A stretch of DNA of 64,000 nt from Gordionus sp. m RMFG-2023 (lineage: Eukaryota > Nematomorpha > Gordioida > Chordodea > Parachordodidae): positions 44,555,366 through 44,619,365 of the forward strand of contig NC_088777.1 of NCBI RefSeq assembly GCF_954871325.1, in the 5' to 3' direction. The position numbers and the translations under genes were made by a program. The notes below the pieces were generated by a model. It did not search any database. It was not told the DNA's origin and was given only the letters and a program-made list of their open reading frames with translations. Position 1 is the first letter of the stretch. Each line of letters opens with the position of its first letter. Below, in pieces: positions 1-11,732 of this stretch.

Positions 1-624
1 GATTGATAATACATGACCATATGCTAAATGTGAACGTTTTTCATTAACTCAAAACTTTCACCTATCTTGATTGTCTATAAAATTTTGACCAAAATACCAA
101 TATCTTGAACAACTTTATAATAAGAAATTAAGAAATTCGGTTTGTTCATAGGAGGATGCCGTTGGAATTATATTGCGAAGTTGTTTTTTCGTCCATAGGA
201 GGAGGCCGTTTGACACTTCTCTCACGAAAAATAAAGATATGCGACCTTTTTATCTATAGGAGGACACCGTTTAATTTGTCTCACGAATAAGAATAAAGAA
301 AGCATATATTGTATTTTGAATTCCAGCACTATACATTCTAATAAAGGTTTTTGATGGTGCATTACTATTCAAATAACCATCATTAAATGCATATCATTTA
401 ATATGTCAAATGCAGTTTAATCTTGATTTAGTTTTAATGCTTTTATCATATTTTTATCAAGGTCAGTGACAAATATAATATATTAGAAATCTTCTCTATC
501 GAAACCAAAGTTATAAAAAAAAATTTAATAATTCATTCTTGAAAAATCTAATTAAATCTAGCAGTGAATATATTTTCCTTGTTATAAGTGCATGATTTTT
601 ATAAAAGAATTTATTTATGGTCAT
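1..624. other. Gene-free left edge
   Basis: I see no gene in this AT-rich stretch. The only structure is the short dispersed motif described separately at 147-302. Confidence 0.5.
147..302 (+). repeat. Three imperfect copies of a GGAGG-containing motif
   Basis: The motif ATAGGAGGANRCCGTT occurs at about 148, 195 and 256. The last two copies are also followed by a shared CTCACGAA...ATAAAGA string, so they form an imperfect direct repeat of about 60 bp. No coding role is visible. It is probably an eroded tandem repeat or the end of an unrecognised element. Confidence 0.6.
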
Positions 625-716
625 CGGTAGTGTGTTAAACGGCTCGTTTTGAACCGATTAAAACGGCTAACTCAATATTTCATCTAAAATAATATTACTC
701 AAACCTGAAGATATTT
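625..716 (+). mobile_element. Half copy of fold-back hAT-like MITE (family F)
   Basis: It begins with TAGTGTGTTAAACGGCTCG and carries the family's inner arm (GGCTAACTCAATATTT) and central AATATTACTCAAACCTGAAGAT. The right half is missing where LINE sequence begins near 718. Family F is defined by the better copies at 29057-29269 and 57883-58073. Confidence 0.7.
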
Positions 717-717
717 A

Positions 718-938
718 TAGACACTGCCAAATCGACACTAGGCTTGACAAGGGGAGGGAACAAATCATACAAAGAACTATGGTGGTGGAATGAAGAGGTA
801 CAAACAACTATACAGGAGAAAAAAGCCCTATATAAAATATTGTACAAATCCAAAAACCCAAATGACAAGACAAATTACAAAAAATCAAAGAGAATAGCTA
901 CGAAGGCGGTAACTAGGGCTAAGGCTATGGCACACGAT
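718..938 (+). mobile_element. RTE-type LINE, 5' piece (linker between endonuclease and RT)
   Basis: This encodes KELWWWNEEVQ, then KKALYK and a basic segment ending AKAMAHD. That is the region between endonuclease and reverse transcriptase in RTE-clade LINEs. The frame resumes exactly at 2547 (ACA CAT AAC AAC ATG TAT AAA GAA) once the insertion 939-2538 and one 8-bp duplicate are removed. The endonuclease domain itself is absent, so the copy is 5'-truncated and dead. Confidence 0.8.
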
Positions 939-1204
939 GTGACATGTTTTAACTTTGCCTAATAATAAAAATCAACTTTTAATACAAAACTTATTATTAA
1001 TTAAAATTGTTCTTACGTGACCAATATATCTCTCCTATTAATCTTTTAGAATAACAAGTTTGTACTTTATATATTTCTTTTCCCTTCAAAATTAAAAAAA
1101 TGAGAATAATATTTTATTTCTTTTTTCTTTAAAAAAACGAAAACGCAATAATTAGTTTTATTTCTTTTTTTCTCTATATATATATCTATTTAATTAATGC
1201 ATAA

Positions 1205-2350
1205 TAGTGCTGTAAACATTTTTAAAAAAAATCGAACGCGTTCGCGTTCAACGTTCATTGACAAAAATCATACGCGTTCACGTTCACGTTCAAATTCAAA
1301 AAAAGGAACGCGTTCAAGTTCATGAACGCGTTCATATGTTCAAGTTCATGAACGCGTTCATACGTTCAAAATTTTATGATAAATTTTTTTTTAAAAATTT
1401 GATATAAATAAATGCCTTATATTTTTCAACACAATATATTAGCCATGATAAAAAATCATAGTTTTATTTTGATAATATAATTATAAATACAATATAAAAG
1501 AGCGATAAAAAAATAAATTTATAAAAAAATTTTCTTATTAATTTTTAATAATAATTGCTTTTCAAAATTTTCATCTGATAGGCATGAACGCTTGTCAGTT
1601 AATACAGCGTTAGCTATACTAAAAACTCGCTCAACAGGGGCAGATGAAGGGATTGCGGTGTTATACTTGATAAATAATTCTTTTAAAAGGGGGAATTTAT
1701 TAAAAACATTTAATGTTTTATCCATTGTTTCAAAAAATTGAGCTATGTTATCATCCTCCAATCTGCCCTCTTCTTCCTCGTCAAAAAAAAAGGATATCTC
1801 GGAATTGATTTTAAAAGAATGAAATATTTTTTATATTTGGGCCATGGTAATTCTAATTCATCTAATATTGAATTTTGATTTTAAGAATCTGATGATGAAA
1901 TATTTACATCCATGCAAATGCTAATCTATTAAATTAAAATATAAAATATTCAAATTAATAAACTTTAATCTTATCTTCTCTAGCAGTAGCACGTTATGGT
2001 ACTTTAATTGCAATATGAAAGAGGAAAAAGTAAAAACAGCTGATTAAAAAATATAAGACTTTTTTGTTAAAAAATTGGATTAAATATTAATTTTTCAAAT
2101 AAATAAAAATCTAAGACTTTTTTGTTAAAAAATGCGGATTAATATTAATTTTTCAAATAAATAAAAATAAAAAGTGTTTTTAAAATTGAACGAACGTAAA
2201 ATTGAACGCGTTCATCAAAGAAAAGGAACGCGTTCACGTTCAAAGTTCGTCAAAAAAGGAACGCCGTGCATCACCTTTTTTTCAAAAAACGAACTTCGTT
2301 CACGAACGCGTTCAACGCGTTCATTTTGAACGCGTTCGTTTACAACACTA
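1205..2350 (-). mobile_element. hAT transposon copy with GAACGCGTTC subterminal arrays
   Basis: A perfect 8-bp target duplication ATGCATAA (1197-1204 and 2351-2358) flanks terminal inverted repeats TAGTGCTGTAAAC and GTTTACAACACTA. Both subterminal zones (about 1230-1360 and 2190-2340) are packed with GAACGCGTTC/CGTTCA motifs in direct and inverted order, as expected for hAT transposase binding arrays. The core retains the C-terminal end of a transposase on the minus strand (1519-1761). At 1.15 kb it is internally deleted. Confidence 0.88.
1519..1761 (-). pseudogene. hAT transposase C-terminal dimerisation fragment
   Basis: About 80 codons are open and read ...FPLLKELFIKYNTAIPSSAPVERVFSIAN..., followed by LTDKR, LSDENFE and LLLKIN. 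This is the conserved hAT dimerisation block (P-SSAPVERVFS-A, KR--L). The N-terminal zinc finger and RNase-H-like catalytic part are missing. It is a remnant of the element at 1205-2350, and I do not expect it to be active. Confidence 0.85.
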
Positions 2351-2538
2351 ATGCATAATAATAAACAAAAAAATAATAATTTAACTCATTTTAAAAATAG
2401 CAATTTTTTTTATAATATATCACAAAAATGAATGCGCAAAAAAAAATCAAAAAATATTAATCACAAATAAAAATTAAAAGAATGAATGCGCAAAAAAATC
2501 ACAAATAAAATGTTTATTATACAAAATGACTCCACGTT

Positions 2539-4329
2539 AACACGATACACATAACAACATGTATAAAGAACTACATACCAAAGAAGGGCAAAATAAAATA
2601 TACAAATTAGCCAAACAGTGAGAAAAGAATTCTAGGGATATGAACGTAGCTCCGAAACTAATTAAAAATAAAGATAGGAAATTGATAATAAAGGAAAAAG
2701 AAATAATGAATAGATGGAAAGAATATTTTCAGGTTCTCAACTTTAATCCACACATACTACATTTAGATGAACACTCCTTATGTCAAAACCTTGTACAACC
2801 AATAACAGAACAAGAAATAATCATATGCCTCAAGCATATGAAAAACAACAAAGCTAGAAGTCCAGATGATATTCCAATAGAAAGCCTTAACGCACTAAGA
2901 AATTATGGAATACATCTCCTCACAAATCTGTACAATAAAATATTGGGGAAATGAAGAGATCCCTCAAAAATGGAGGCAGATCTATCTAGTTCCTATCTTC
3001 AAAAATAAAGGATCCACACAATTGCCAAATTTACAGGGGCATAAAACGAATGTCACTTTGTCTTAAACTCTACGAAAAAATATTAGAAAAAAGATTAAGA
3101 GACATAATCCAAATAGGAGTGACTCAGTTTGGCTTAATGCCTGGAAAATCAACAACTGATGCTATCCATGCAATTAGGCAAATGAGTGAAAAATACAGGG
3201 AAAAGAATAAAAAGCTACACATGGTCTTTCTCGATCTAGAAAAGGCCTTCGATAGAATCCAAAGAAACCCTATCTGGTAGGCGCTACGCCACAAAAAGAT
3301 TCCCGAAAAATATATAAGAATAATACAGCATATGAATATGGACCATACAACAATGGTCCGTAGCACAACTGGTACTTCAACAGGCTTCACAATAGCCGAG
3401 GGAGTTCATCAAGGGTCGGTCTCTCAGCCCACTTCTTTCATAATAGTAATAGATGTATTAACACAGTCTATATCACAAACAGTCCCGTGGGATATGATAT
3501 TTGCAGATGATATTGTGATACTTGCCGAATCCAAGGATGAAATGAAAGAAAGATTAGTGAGTTGGATAAATATCCTAGAAAAGCACGGACTAAAAGTAAA
3601 TAGAGAAAAGACGGAATATATGGTGATAGGAGGAGATGAAACAGAGAGTATTGATATAAATGAATGGCAGATATCGGCAACTGAAAGCCGCAAATATTTG
3701 GCGCCCCTACTATACAAACAAACGGCACAATAGAAAAAAGAGATGCAAAGAGTAAAAATTAATCAAGGGTAGTTAAAGTGGAGATCTTTATCTGGAGTGC
3801 TATTTGACAAAAGAATCTTAACATAAATTAAAGGGAAAATTTTACAATGCCATAGTACCACCATCTATTCTATATAGTTTAGAAACATGGCCAACCAAAG
3901 AATCAGACTAGGAGAAGTCTACAAACTATGGAGATGAGAATGCTTGAGGATGATCGCTGGTGTAACAAGAGAAGGATAAAGTGCGCAGTACAAGAATACT
4001 AAGGAAGTTGAAAGGTAGTGCCCATTAAGACTAAGTTAATGGTAAATTAGGTGGTATGGGCACACAATGAGAAGGCCTATGAACTACATACGAGCTTGGA
4101 AGTGATGGGCAAACGTAAAAGAGGAAGGCCAAAACTTCAATGGAGCCATAAAAGAGCCAATATAAAGAAGATAAAAGAGATTGTATGAATAACATAAAGT
4201 GGAGAGAGATGTTGAAGGAGCTTACCACCAGAAAAGGTGAAGCTAATTAGAAAAATATCTGTTGCATAACAAAAGTTTGCTTTCTCCGTAACGATAGCAA
4301 GGACGGATTTTCATTATATTTATTATTGA
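2539..4329 (+). mobile_element. RTE-type LINE, reverse transcriptase and 3' end (dead)
   Basis: The order of motifs is that of an RTE-clade reverse transcriptase: MYKELHTKEG with KLAKQ near 2560-2620; a thumb-side stretch at 2640-2950; RGIKRMSLCLKLYEKILEKR near 3040; QFGLMPGKSTTDAI and MVFLDLEKAFDR at 3127-3255; EGVHQGS near 3400; PWDMIFADDIVI near 3486-3520 (the catalytic box, FADD here); HGLKVNREKTEYM near 3583. Downstream the RWYGH-type C-terminus is degraded (about 4050-4080). A frame change near 2940-3050 and a TAG at 3278-3280 break it. The 3' end (TTACCACCAGAAAAGGTGA near 4224) recurs at 54625-54730. Confidence 0.88.
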
Positions 4330-4339
4330 NNNNNNNNNN
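4330..4339. other. Assembly gap (10 N)
   Basis: Ten N bases sit exactly where a long pentanucleotide tract begins. The true tract length is unknown. Confidence 0.99.
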
Positions 4340-4735
4340 TTATTTTATTTTATTTTATTTTTATTTTATTTTATTTTATTTTATTTTATTTTATTTTATT
4401 TTATTTTATTTTATTTTATTTTATTTTATTTTTATTTTATTTTATTTTATTTTATTTTATTTTATTTTATTTCATTTTATTTTATTTTATTTTATTTTAT
4501 TTTATTTTATTTTATTTTATTTTATTTTATTTTTATTTTATTTTATTTTATTTTATTTTATTTTATTTTATTTTATTTTATTTTATTTTATTTTATTTTA
4601 TTTTATTTTATTTTATTTTATTTTATTTTATTTTATTTTATTTTATTTTATTTTATTTTATTTTATTTTATTTTATTTTATTTTAATTTTATTTTATTTT
4701 ATTTTATTGTATTTGTTTTGTTTTGTTTTGTTTTA
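4340..4735 (+). repeat. (TTTTA)n microsatellite
   Basis: About 395 bp of near-perfect TTTTA units have occasional slips (TTTTTA, TTTCA) and grade into TTTTG units at the right end. The tract directly follows the 3' end of the RTE LINE, where RTE elements commonly carry a short-repeat tail that can expand. The open frame through it is an artefact of the repeat. Confidence 0.97.
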
Positions 4736-6384
4736 TGTATGATATAAAAGTGCCTCGCCATAATTTTTCAGAATTCTAGATGCATTAACCTGAAACTTAT
4801 ACATCAATAATTATTGCGTATTAGGTACATTTTAAAATCAATAAACAGAAGCTGAAGGAATAGTTAAAACTATAACTGCAGGTCTTTGGTTGATTTTTAT
4901 ATATTGGATTTAAATTGCGATTTAAAAATCAATTGTATCTTACATACATTAAGAATGATTCTAACGATCATAGATATTATTTGTCCTTTCGACTTACTTA
5001 AAAGATATTGAAGTAAAATAGGTAAAATCTCAAATTTTGAATCGGGTTATATCTTTAAGAATTAATTTTTATGAATCTGAATCTCATAAGACGCAGTTCT
5101 AAGCATAAAACTTGCTAAACATTTGAAAGTTCTAGTTGTAAGGCTAAGGCTAATATGCAGGGTCTCAGCAAGTTATACATTTTAGTTCAATGCTTCAATC
5201 CCTTTTGATAAGCGGAATAAATAAAAATGTATTAGCAAAATAAGATTCAAAATTGAACAGAAAATATAGAATCACTAAAGAAAATATAATAAAAAAAAAT
5301 AACTAAACGAAATATATACATCTTTTAAAAAATAGCATATCCTCATCTTAAAGAAATAACTTTTGATCGTATTTTAATACAGAATTCTGGTTATCTCTGG
5401 TTATAGCCTTGTTTTTGTAATTTAGTAGCGGTAGCATAAAAGTAGTCAAAGTAGTATCTTTGGAAAATGTGATACCAAAATAAAATGGATTGGTTACGGT
5501 GAAATTGGAAAAGATTATAATAAATAATTTTATATCCTCAAGTGCTATGGTGGAGCAATTGTTGTGAAACAACACTAATACTAAGTGCGCTTTTACAATT
5601 GGATATAGAAAACGTCAAACATCAATCCCATACGAATTTAGCGTGATTGGGAAGCGTCCCTTTTTTCAATTTTTTAGATGTAAATTTATAAAAAATATTT
5701 TATGAAAATAAGTATTAAAAAGTGAAATGTGCCTTTAGTATCTATTTATATTTGTTTGGTGTTTAGGTGTACCTTTTTTTTTTAAATAGAAGAAGAAATA
5801 AATTTTCTGAGATTATTTTATATAAATTACAAAATTAGGGAATTGGGGTCTATCAATTTAGAAGAAATTAAAGCATATTTTTATTGATATCATAAAAGTA
5901 TATTATAAAAAATACAAAATTTTACCTAATCATATTCCATGAGGGAAGAGATGTTTGCAACCCTAAATATTCTACACCCCTCCCATCCCATTTTCTACGC
6001 CACTTTATTATTATAATAATAATTATATCATGCATTAATTAAGCTTGAAAATTATGTTCAGAAATTCTTTTAAAGATCTGCAATGCTCGGGTTTTTAGCC
6101 AGTCAGCCCATTCTACGTGGGTTTATTTTCAGCATTCGTTTGATATTATTTTTGATCAAATTTTTTTTGCCTAGATATATGACAAAATCTTTTATTAGTA
6201 AATCTTATGTATTTTCATTCATAAAAAATCTTCCAATATGAAATCAAATTTATTTTTTAATAGATCAAAAATTTTTTGAAGATTTTTTTCTTTATATTTA
6301 TATTCAAATACATTTTTTTTATAGATTATCCCTCCCTGATTATAAAACCAATTAGGCAACAAATAATTTTTTTTATAGTGTTCA
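4736..6384. other. Gene-free AT-rich block
   Basis: I recognise no gene. A minus-strand open frame of 75 codons at 5348-5575 matches nothing I know and is near chance length here. Short GCGT...CGCC-like ends near 5638 and 5996 hint at a decayed element related to family C, but I cannot delimit it. Confidence 0.4.
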
Positions 6385-6593
6385 TCCGAGACCGGCCCCG
6401 GGCCGTATTTTATTTTCATTTTTTTAAATATACCCGCGCTGGGCCTTTAAATTTTAAAAAAAATATTCTGGCCAGGCCGAATATTTTAAAACCAAATATT
6501 AGAAATCGTCAGTATTAGCTATAAAAAAAAATTGTAATATATTTTAAAAAAATCCGGGCCAGGTTATGCGAATGGTAACTTTGCAGGTCTCTG
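6385..6593. mobile_element. GC-motif hAT-like MITE, family G1 (decayed)
   Basis: It contains GGCCCCGGGCC, GGCCAGGCC and CCGGGCCAGG islands separated by A/T tracts. The right end ATGGTAACTTTGCAGGTCTCTG is the inverted complement of the G1 left end CAGAGACCTGCAGAGGTACC. The left end is degraded. Confidence 0.65.
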
Positions 6594-6599
6594 GTGGAT

Positions 6600-8189
6600 A
6601 TTAAATATTTACTTGCTGTTAAATTTTTATATAAATACAAATAATATTACCTCTGTATGTCTTATAGACCGAGATTAAAATGTAATAAATGAGGATAATA
6701 TTTGCAATCAATGAATATAGAAGTAATATATTTAATCCCATAATATTTCCTTAAAGAAAAAATGGATGAAATATTGGAATTAGTTTAACATATCAATAAT
6801 TATTAAATTGTATTGTTTAGGAATAAAATTTTTGGTGATTCTTTTATTTAGGGATTCTACTCAGATCAATTTATAAACAAAAATGGTGCCATATCAAATA
6901 TTTATTTTGACTAATTTTGTATTACAAAATAAACCTTATAAATTCAGATTTTTAATAGTTAACAATATTCGAATGCGATAAATTTTTTGTAAAAAGAATT
7001 TTCTATCCGCATTTGCTTCTATGCGCAAATTATAAAAAAAGTATTTAAATTGAATGAGAGTTATTCATCCGTTGAGTAACACCTTCCCTCCCTTCGATCC
7101 AATAAAAAAATATTTCTTTCATATTTTTCCCAAAGTGTCAATATTTACTCCTAGCTTTTATAAAAATTATTTTTCGCGTTTCTGTTTTGATTCTAAACGA
7201 AATAGTGGTCGCTCTCATTGTCATAGTTATTTTTTTTTATAATAAAATGTCTACCGTTGGCGTCGAGGATAGGAACGGGGCAAGATGGTCACTCATAAAA
7301 TATAAATTAACAAACAATTTAGCCTTTTTATAAATTAATTCTTGAGCATTCTATATTTTTTTTTTAAATTTTTTAGAAATAATAAATAAATTTGTGAATT
7401 GAAGTGGGTTAATTATTTATCTTTATTAAATTATATATCTTATTTATTTAAAAAGTATAATACGAAACACATCTCATTTGTGTAGGTATAAATATTTATC
7501 TTTATAAAATTGTATATCTTATTTATTTCACAAGAATAATATAAGATTCACATCTCAGAAAAGGATATAACAATCTATATATATTATAGATTTCAGAAAA
7601 AAATTGCAAAATTTTATGATTAACATTTCAAATATTAGTTTCCCGAGAACCAATAGAAAGATGGCCCGATCTAGGTCTAGCCACTGTTTTATACGATGAG
7701 CCTCTCAAGTTCTTATAAGAGACCAGACTCTGAGGTCCGAAGGTCAAATAATATTGTCACGATTTTAGGTAAGTAGGGCTTGTTCTTTAAAACTTGTCAC
7801 AATAGTATTATTACGCAAAGTGCTTCGAGGAATACGTCTATGACTTTATAGACAATGAAGGAATTTCTTGCCTTTGGAGATTGAAAGATACCGGCATGAT
7901 ACGCAATTCAATCTAGCTCCCAGGTGCTAAACCAAGCTTTTCCAGGCTAGAGTTCCAGGTTTTTTGGATGAGACAACATCGATATTAATCATGTATAAAA
8001 AGGGAAGGGTAGAGTGATTATTTCAATAATATAGATTTTTCATATAAATTAAAAAAATTAACAAAATTTTATGGCGAAATTGCTTGAGATTCATAGAGTT
8101 GCTCTTCTATACATTTTGGAATAGAATTCCATCAAAATGAGAGTTTCAAAATTAAATAACAAGCTCTAAAGAATATTAAAGTGTGTTTT
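6600..8189. other. Gene-free block with a less AT-rich patch
   Basis: No gene is recognised. About 7640-7990 is clearly less AT-rich than its surroundings and may be part of an old element or gene fragment. None of the frames I read in it resembled a known protein. Confidence 0.4.
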
Positions 8190-8519
8190 TAAAAATATAT
8201 ATCCTCTTATGCTAATAAACCCGCCACCCCCACCTCTACTCCATCACCCAAAAAATATACAATTTATATAATTATTAAGGAAGAGTTTGAAAGAAAAATT
8301 AATAAAAGTTAATAACTTTTTAAAATAACGACTATAATTTAAAATTTTTAGTAAAAAAACATTTTAATAAAAAAAAAGTTAAAACTCAAAATTATTTTTA
8401 TAAAAATCTATTATAGCCAAAAGCCTTCAATAAGCGACCTAAAGATCTTAAATAATATTTATGGGGGAAACTTTAACCTAATACCCCCCCCCCCCCTAAA
8501 AATCTTAGATACGCTCATG
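8190..8519 (+). mobile_element. Family C element (poly-C / GCGTAG ends)
   Basis: This shares with copies at 21425, 31496, 45352, 62145 and 63227 the internal strings TTTGAAAGAAAAATTAATAA, ATAACGACTATAATT and AATAATATTTATG. They are followed by a C12-13 homopolymer and a right end reading AAAATCTTAGATACGC. It is non-coding. The left end is decayed. Confidence 0.75.
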
Positions 8520-9295
8520 GCCCGAGAATTATTTAATGGATATCAAAATCTTTCTGTTAACGATGAGTAAAATCTTCAAGCTTGCGAAATATTTTTTGAA
8601 TCTTGAATAAGCCATTTTTTAAAATCGAGCCTTTTAACAACAATAAGTGCATTTTTTTTCTCACCATATTTGAATAACAAAATTATACGGCAAAATAAAT
8701 GAAAATCTTTATTGAGTGTTATGTTCCTTGAATTTGGAGATGATTAAAAAATATTAATAATTTCCTATGCCAAAATCACAAATAAATAAGTAAACAAAAT
8801 GGTATGCTTAAATTATTGAAAGATGATTGTTATAATTATTAGATGGTATAAATAAAATGCAAAATTGAATGAAGGTTGTTAGATATATCTAGAGTTTTTA
8901 AAAAAATGTTACAATTATTTTATTTTATTTTATTTGTTTTTGTTAAATATTGAATATTTGATGCATTATTTTAAATATAAATATATTCAGGGAAAAACAC
9001 TCAAAACTAATTATCAACTTTAAGATATTTTGAACAGAACCCCTCTGCAGCGTTTACCAAATTTGAACCCGTACCTGAACCCTTTCTAAAATCTCAACTC
9101 TTGAACCCCCTGAACTTGAACCCACCAAATTTAAAGAGAGGTTTCAATCCCTGGTTACAATATTTTTATGGACTCTTGAATAACTCAAATTTCAATTTAT
9201 TCAAGGCATCTAATTTCTTTTGTTTACACGAAATTAAACAACAAAAAGAAGATTTTTCTTATTGGGAAAGCCTAGTTTATACTTTGATGTAAAAT
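8520..9295. other. No gene recognised
   Basis: AT-rich sequence. A few CCC-rich words lie around 9040-9120 (three variants of GAACCC...), and no convincing coding frame was found. Confidence 0.4.
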
Positions 9296-9475
9296 CACTC
9301 CATTTGAGCCAATTTTTAAAAAAGGCTAACTCAGTATTTTATTCAGGAAAATACAAGTCTGAATATTTTGCCCATAGATAGCACAAAGGTTTGAATATCT
9401 ATTAGCGAAATCTTGAGGCTTAGGTAATATTTTTTTGGCTAAAATATTGAGTTAGCCGTTTTTAAAAATCGGCTA
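9296..9475. mobile_element. Fold-back MITE, family F
   Basis: The arms GGCTAACTCAGTATTTTA and TAAAATATTGAGTTAGCC face each other around a centre with CATAGATAG...TTTGAATATCTATTAGCGAAATC. The outermost TAGTG ends are eroded. Confidence 0.8.
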
Positions 9476-9479
9476 TCGA

Positions 9480-10324
9480 CTTTGCATCACTATTTCGGAC
9501 ATATTTCACATAATAATATCATTTAAAGAGATTGCTTTTTTTAAAAAAAAATATTTTAATTTATTTTGAGGCCAAATTTTTTTTTTTACCTGTTAGCTAC
9601 CGCTATTGTAATATTATAATACATTATATTCTACAACACATTCATATGCATTTTAATGCTTTAATGGTTTTGACAAAGTTTTTTATAAAAAAATAAATAA
9701 AAATAATAGTTATATTAGCCTTGAAATTTCTTTACCACAATTCCATTTTTAAAAATAATTTTATAAAAATAAAATTATATTTGGCTTGTTTAGTTTAGTT
9801 TTAAAAAAAACTTTTATATATATATATAGTCCCATATGTTTAATAATAAGTACAAATATTCTAATATAACTTATTTGTCATATTTAGCCAATAAATTAAA
9901 ATCATTTTTGATTGCAACTATTTCTTAAAAAAAATGATTGTTATCAACCGCTATTGTTTAATATTTTTAATTTTAAATGATCGCGAATTTCGTAAAATCA
10001 TTCCAAATAAATCCATTAAATTATACATCGATAAGACGAAAAAGTAAATAAAATATAATCTTACTTTATTTATGGATTATGTTTATTTTTATATTTCAAA
10101 TGATAAGCTGATTCATAGGCGCCGACTTCTTAGGAGCAGCGGGGCTCTCGCCTCTATTGAATTAGTTTACAAAAGAGATAATATTGGTACATTTACTATT
10201 TTAAACATCAAATTTTCTTTAAAAAAATTTACAGCCCCCATGGTTAAGATTATTCATTTAATTAAATATGATGATCCCCATAAACATAAACATTTAAGAT
10301 ACAATGGGAATCCCTTGTAGTTAT
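9480..10324. other. No gene recognised
   Basis: AT-rich. An open frame at 10072-10320 (82 codons) has no recognisable domain and is within chance expectation for this composition. Confidence 0.4.
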
Positions 10325-10518
10325 TGTTAAACGGCTCGATTTAAAAAAATGGTTAGTAGTCTAATATTTTAGCAAAAAAAAATACTATGCAAGCTTAGAG
10401 ATTTAGCTCATAGATGGTAGAAAGGTTTTGGATATCTATTAACGAAACCTCGAGACTTGCCCAATATTATGTTGGTTAAAATCTTAATTTCGAATTAGCG
10501 AAATCAAGTTGTTTAACA
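10325..10518. mobile_element. Fold-back MITE, family F
   Basis: It runs from TTGTTAAACGGCTCG to TTGTTTAACAACACTA, with the typical centre (TTTAGCTCATAGATGG, TATCTATTAACGAAACC). The arms are diverged. Confidence 0.8.
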
Positions 10519-10599
10519 ACACTAAATGGATATTATCGAAAATTTTTTTAAAAAAAACTTCAACAAAAAAATTTAAGAGCTGATTTATTATATCAATAC

Positions 10600-10871
10600 T
10601 TTTTGGTTCAGGCTGGGTCGGGTACGGGTTAGTTTAAATAATATTTAAATTTATAAAATAAATTAATGTATTTTAAAAAATTTTGCAAGAAATAAGGCGC
10701 CAATATTTTTTATTCGTATAATATTTTCTTTTACGATAAATTTAAATAAATTCGGGCCGATCCAGGCCTGGCGGACAAATAACTTTTATTTCGGGTTGGC
10801 TTTTCGGGACAAATAAAAAACTTCCGGTCAGGTCGGGCCGCGTTTGGTATTAGGCCCGATGCAGTTCACTA
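10600..10871. mobile_element. GC-motif MITE, family G2 (left end decayed)
   Basis: The right end TAGGCCCGATGCAGTTCACTA matches the right end of the intact copy at 30419-30796. Inside are GGCTGGGTCGGG, CCAGGCCTGGC and GGTCGGGCCG islands separated by A/T-rich spacer, including ATTTAAATTTATAAAATAAATT. Confidence 0.7.
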
Positions 10872-10880
10872 ATTCTTATG

Positions 10881-11065
10881 TAGTGCTGTAAAACTCGAAT
10901 TTTTAAAAAAAGACCTGATTAAGATTTCAACCCAAAATAATAATATGTGAGTCTCGAGATTTGGCAAATGGGGGCTCACCTTTCTATCACTTTTGAGCTA
11001 TATCTCAAGGCTTACATAATATTATTTTGGCTAAAATATTGAGGCCATTTTAAAATCTTTCTTAT
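10881..11065. mobile_element. Fold-back MITE, family F variant
   Basis: It starts TAGTGCTGTAAAACTCG and carries the subfamily centre GATTAAGATTTCAACC, CTCGAGATTTGGCAAA and AATATTATTTTGGCTAAAAT. The right arm is degraded. Confidence 0.7.
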
Positions 11066-11517
11066 ATAGTTGGCATTTTAAAATTTAATTATTGTTTAAC
11101 CTTGTTTTTTTTAAACATGCAATTCTTACAATTTTTTTTTGATAAATCATGTACGTTTTGTAAGTGCTCTTTTTTTTCGATTCATGACTTAGTCAAAAAA
11201 AACATATATCAGACTATACCAAAAATTAATTGGTATATCAAATCTAGAGAGAGGAGGGCTTCAAATTTCGTGATTTATGGGAATATTTATACAACTTATT
11301 ATATTTCCACATTTGGAGATATTACACTCGAAATCGTAACCTGAACCCTCTTTTAAAATTTTAAAGAACTTAAACTGTGGCAGATAAAATTATAGAGCGA
11401 AATTATATGTATAATATAGATTTATTAAATCCTAATAGCGTGATTCATTTTTAAAAGGGTTTATTTAGTGCTAAAATGTTTTTGTAGAACCATTTTGCTA
11501 AAATATTATATTATGTT

Positions 11518-11732
11518 CAGAGACCTGAAGGTACCATTTGTAGGGACCGCATTTTTTTAAAAATATATTACATTTATTTTTAATTTTTATAGCCTAATAA
11601 TGGCGATTTTAAATATTCGGTTTTGAAATATATAAGGTATTTTTTTTAAAATTTAGGCCTGGCCCGGGTATATTAGAAAAAAATTTAAATCTGGCCTGTG
11701 TTTAGGGCCCGGGATTGACCCGCATGTCTCTG
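11518..11732. mobile_element. GC-motif hAT-like MITE, family G1, with target duplication
   Basis: Ends CAGAGACCTGAAGGTACC and CATGTCTCTG are inverted relative to each other. They are flanked by the 8-bp duplication ATTATGTT (11510-11517) and ATTATGTA (11733-11740), 7 of 8 identical. The CAGAG terminus and 8-bp duplication are hAT-like. GGCCTGGCCCGGG and GGGCCCGGG islands lie inside. Confidence 0.82.

Larger units (their letters stand above)
939..2538. mobile_element. DNA-transposon insertion into the RTE LINE (outer nest)
   Basis: The insertion is flanked by an 8-bp target-site-like duplication, CACACGAT at 931-938 and AACACGAT at 2539-2546 (7 of 8 match). The LINE reading frame joins across it when it is removed. 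It has no coding content of its own outside the inner hAT element at 1205-2350. Its own termini (GTGACATG... and ...ACTCCACGTT) show only weak inverted similarity. The 8-bp duplication suggests a hAT-like mechanism. Confidence 0.6.

Noticed and set aside
3124-3728. Minus-strand open frames of 86-97 codons
   Set aside because: Antisense shadows of the RTE reverse transcriptase on the plus strand.
4326-4742. 138-codon open frame of Phe/Leu/Tyr repeats
   Set aside because: Pure translation of the (TTTTA)n microsatellite beside a gap.
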